A DNA stretch of 64,000 nt from Halomonas getboli (lineage in GTDB: Bacteria; Pseudomonadota; Gammaproteobacteria; Pseudomonadales; Halomonadaceae), in contig NZ_JALMEW010000003.1 of assembly GCF_023094245.1 (NCBI RefSeq), positions 124,001 to 188,000 on the forward strand. The letters are read 5' to 3'. The notes under the pieces are model-generated. The model ran no database searches. It saw only the letters and a list, made by a program, of their open reading frames with translations, and had not been told where the DNA came from. The position numbers and the translations under genes were made by a program. This document shows positions 62,871 to 64,000 of the stretch, piece by piece (within the stretch, counting starts at the first letter, position 1; every line of letters starts with the position of its first letter).

Positions 62871-64000
62871 TCAGCGACGACCGCGGCGCGATTCCTTGGT
62901 GCGATCGAGCTCCCGCTTCTTGGCCTTCTCGCGGTCGCTGGCCCCGGCCATGTGGTCGTAGGGATTCTTGCCCGAACGGAACTCGAAGCGCATCGGCGTG
63001 CCGCGCACCTTGAGCACCTTGCGGAAAGTGTTGGTCAGGTAGCGCTTGTAGGCTTCCGGCAGCGACTCGGTCTGGTTGCCATGGACGACGATGATCGGCG
63101 GGTTGCTGCCGCCCTGGTGGGCCATGCGCAGCTTGATGCGGCGGCCGTGAATCATCGGCGCCGGATGCTGCTCCACGGCGTCACGCAGGATGTTGGTCAG
63201 GCGGTTGGTCGACCAGTGGCTGTTGGCCGACTGGAAGGCGCGCTCGATGGACGGGTAGAGGTCGCCCACCGCGGTGCCGTGCAGCGCCGAGATGAAGTGC
63301 AGGTCGGCGTAGTCGGCGAAGCCCAGGCGGCGCTTGATCTGGGCGCGCATCTTGTCCTTGGCCTCGCTCTCCAGGCCGTCCCACTTGTTGACCGCCAGCA
63401 CCAGGGCGCGGCCGCTGGTCAGCACATAGTCGAGCAGGTGCAGGTCCTGCTCCACCAGGCCCGAGCGGGCGTCGAGCACCATGATCGCGACATGACACTC
63501 CTTGATCGCCTCGAGGGTCTTGATGATCGAGAACTTCTCGGCGGTCTCGCTGACGTTCTTGCGCCGTCGCACGCCGGCGGTGTCGACCAGCACGTAGGGC
63601 TCGCCGCGCCGCTCGAAGGGGATCTCGATGGCGTCGCGGGTGGTGCCGGCCTCGTCGTAGACCACCACCCGATCCTCGCCGAGCAGGCGGTTGACCAGCG
63701 TCGACTTGCCCACGTTGGGGCGGCCGATCACGCCGATGCGGATGCCCTTGGTGCCGGTGTCGTGCGGGATGTCGGCGTCGCGCTCGGGGAAGGGGGCGAG
63801 CACCTCGTCGATCAGCGCGGTGACGTTGCGGCCGTGGGCGGCGGCGATCGGATGCGGATCGCCGAGGCCGAGCTGCCAGAAATCGGCCATGGCCGAGTGC
63901 TCTTCCAGGCCGTCGGTCTTGTTGACCACCAGCCAGGTCTTCTTCTGGTTGATGCGCAGGTGGTTGGCGATGGCCTCGTCGGCCACGTTCAACCCGCTGC
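62871..64000 (-). CDS. der: ribosome biogenesis GTPase Der, N-terminal part cut by the window end
   Basis: About the last 376 residues of the double-GTPase Der (EngA), which assists 50S subunit assembly. The tail of the first G domain is seen ([10 protein letters not shown], an N-K-x-D motif), followed by the complete second G domain: [19 protein letters not shown] (P-loop), DTAGVRRR (G3), AVNKWD (G4) and ISALHG (G5). The C-terminal KH-like domain includes [20 protein letters not shown] basic tail ([20 protein letters not shown]) ends the protein. The frame is open to the last base, so the true start is outside the window. Confidence 0.97.
   Translation of the reverse strand, partial: SGLNVADEAIANHLRINQKKTWLVVNKTDGLEEHSAMADFWQLGLGDPHPIAAAHGRNVTALIDEVLAPFPERDADIPHDTGTKGIRIGVIGRPNVGKSTLVNRLLGEDRVVVYDEAGTTRDAIEIPFERRGEPYVLVDTAGVRRRKNVSETAEKFSIIKTLEAIKECHVAIMVLDARSGLVEQDLHLLDYVLTSGRALVLAVNKWDGLESEAKDKMRAQIKRRLGFADYADLHFISALHGTAVGDLYPSIERAFQSANSHWSTNRLTNILRDAVEQHPAPMIHGRRIKLRMAHQGGSNPPIIVVHGNQTESLPEAYKRYLTNTFRKVLKVRGTPMRFEFRSGKNPYDHMAGASDREKAKKRELDRTKESRRGRR

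Overview
The window is a compact, very GC-rich (roughly two thirds G+C by eye) gammaproteobacterial chromosome segment. It looks like a halophilic Oceanospirillales genome of the Halomonas type. The reasons are the acidic protein compositions, a trkA-trkH potassium uptake pair, a class Ia nrdAB pair whose NrdA has two ATP-cones, the lptF/lptG divergon with pepA-holC-valS, and the dprA-tsaC-hemF-aroE and def-fmt-rsmB-trkA blocks. This genus assignment is inference. Almost all of the window is core chromosome. I see no rRNA, tRNA, CRISPR array, prophage, integrase or insertion sequence. No intergenic stretch is long without content. The largest, about 350 bp upstream of nrdA, holds a dense regulatory region.

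Layout. 1-7.4 kb: end of a CocE/NonD-like hydrolase, a UMF1-type MFS transporter, a flavin reductase, a membrane-anchored retropepsin-like protease, and a two-gene DNA repair operon (FAN1-like VRR-NUC nuclease plus a RecB-like-nuclease/XPD-type helicase). 7.4-10.8 kb: molybdate uptake (one-domain ModE, modA, modB, modC), with a structured repeat between modB and modC. 10.8-17.5 kb: D-serine dehydratase-like enzyme, CPA2 antiporter, DUF3565, NUDIX, a TonB receptor behind a Fur-like palindrome, and a rhomboid protease. 17.5-23.3 kb: NAD-type 6-phosphogluconate dehydrogenase, nrdB and nrdA, with paired NrdR boxes and paired DnaA boxes upstream. 23.3-30.4 kb: RstAB-like two-component system, metR, MliC/COG3650 lipoprotein, azoR, tag, glyoxalase I, DoxX and a META lipoprotein.

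30.4-40.6 kb: valS, holC, an SDR enzyme, ilvE and pepA on the minus strand, divergent from lptF-lptG and an RDD protein. 40.7-45.9 kb: bfd and bfr (iron storage), DUF1653, tcdA-truC (tRNA modification), a sirtuin lacking the zinc cysteines, a DTW-domain tRNA modification enzyme and a MarR regulator. 46-55.3 kb: BASS transporter, cytochrome c, TraB-family membrane protein, trkH-trkA, dodecin, rsmB, fmt, def. 55.4-64 kb: LysM protein, dprA, tsaC, hemF, aroE, M48 lipoprotein protease, DUF815 ATPase, a putative lipoprotein and the 5'-truncated der.

The strongest non-genic observation is a dispersed intergenic element present four times (about 1.87, 9.43, 33.7 and 41.6 kb). Each copy lies in the sense orientation just 3' of a coding region. 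The conserved core is closed by a terminal stem whose sequence differs between copies but stays self-complementary. This points to selection on the folded nucleic acid. Other good regulatory signals are two NrdR-box-like palindromes exactly 31 bp apart beside two DnaA-box-like sites 11 bp apart upstream of nrdA, Fur-like palindromes before the TonB receptor and bfd, and many strong hairpin terminators at convergent gene ends.
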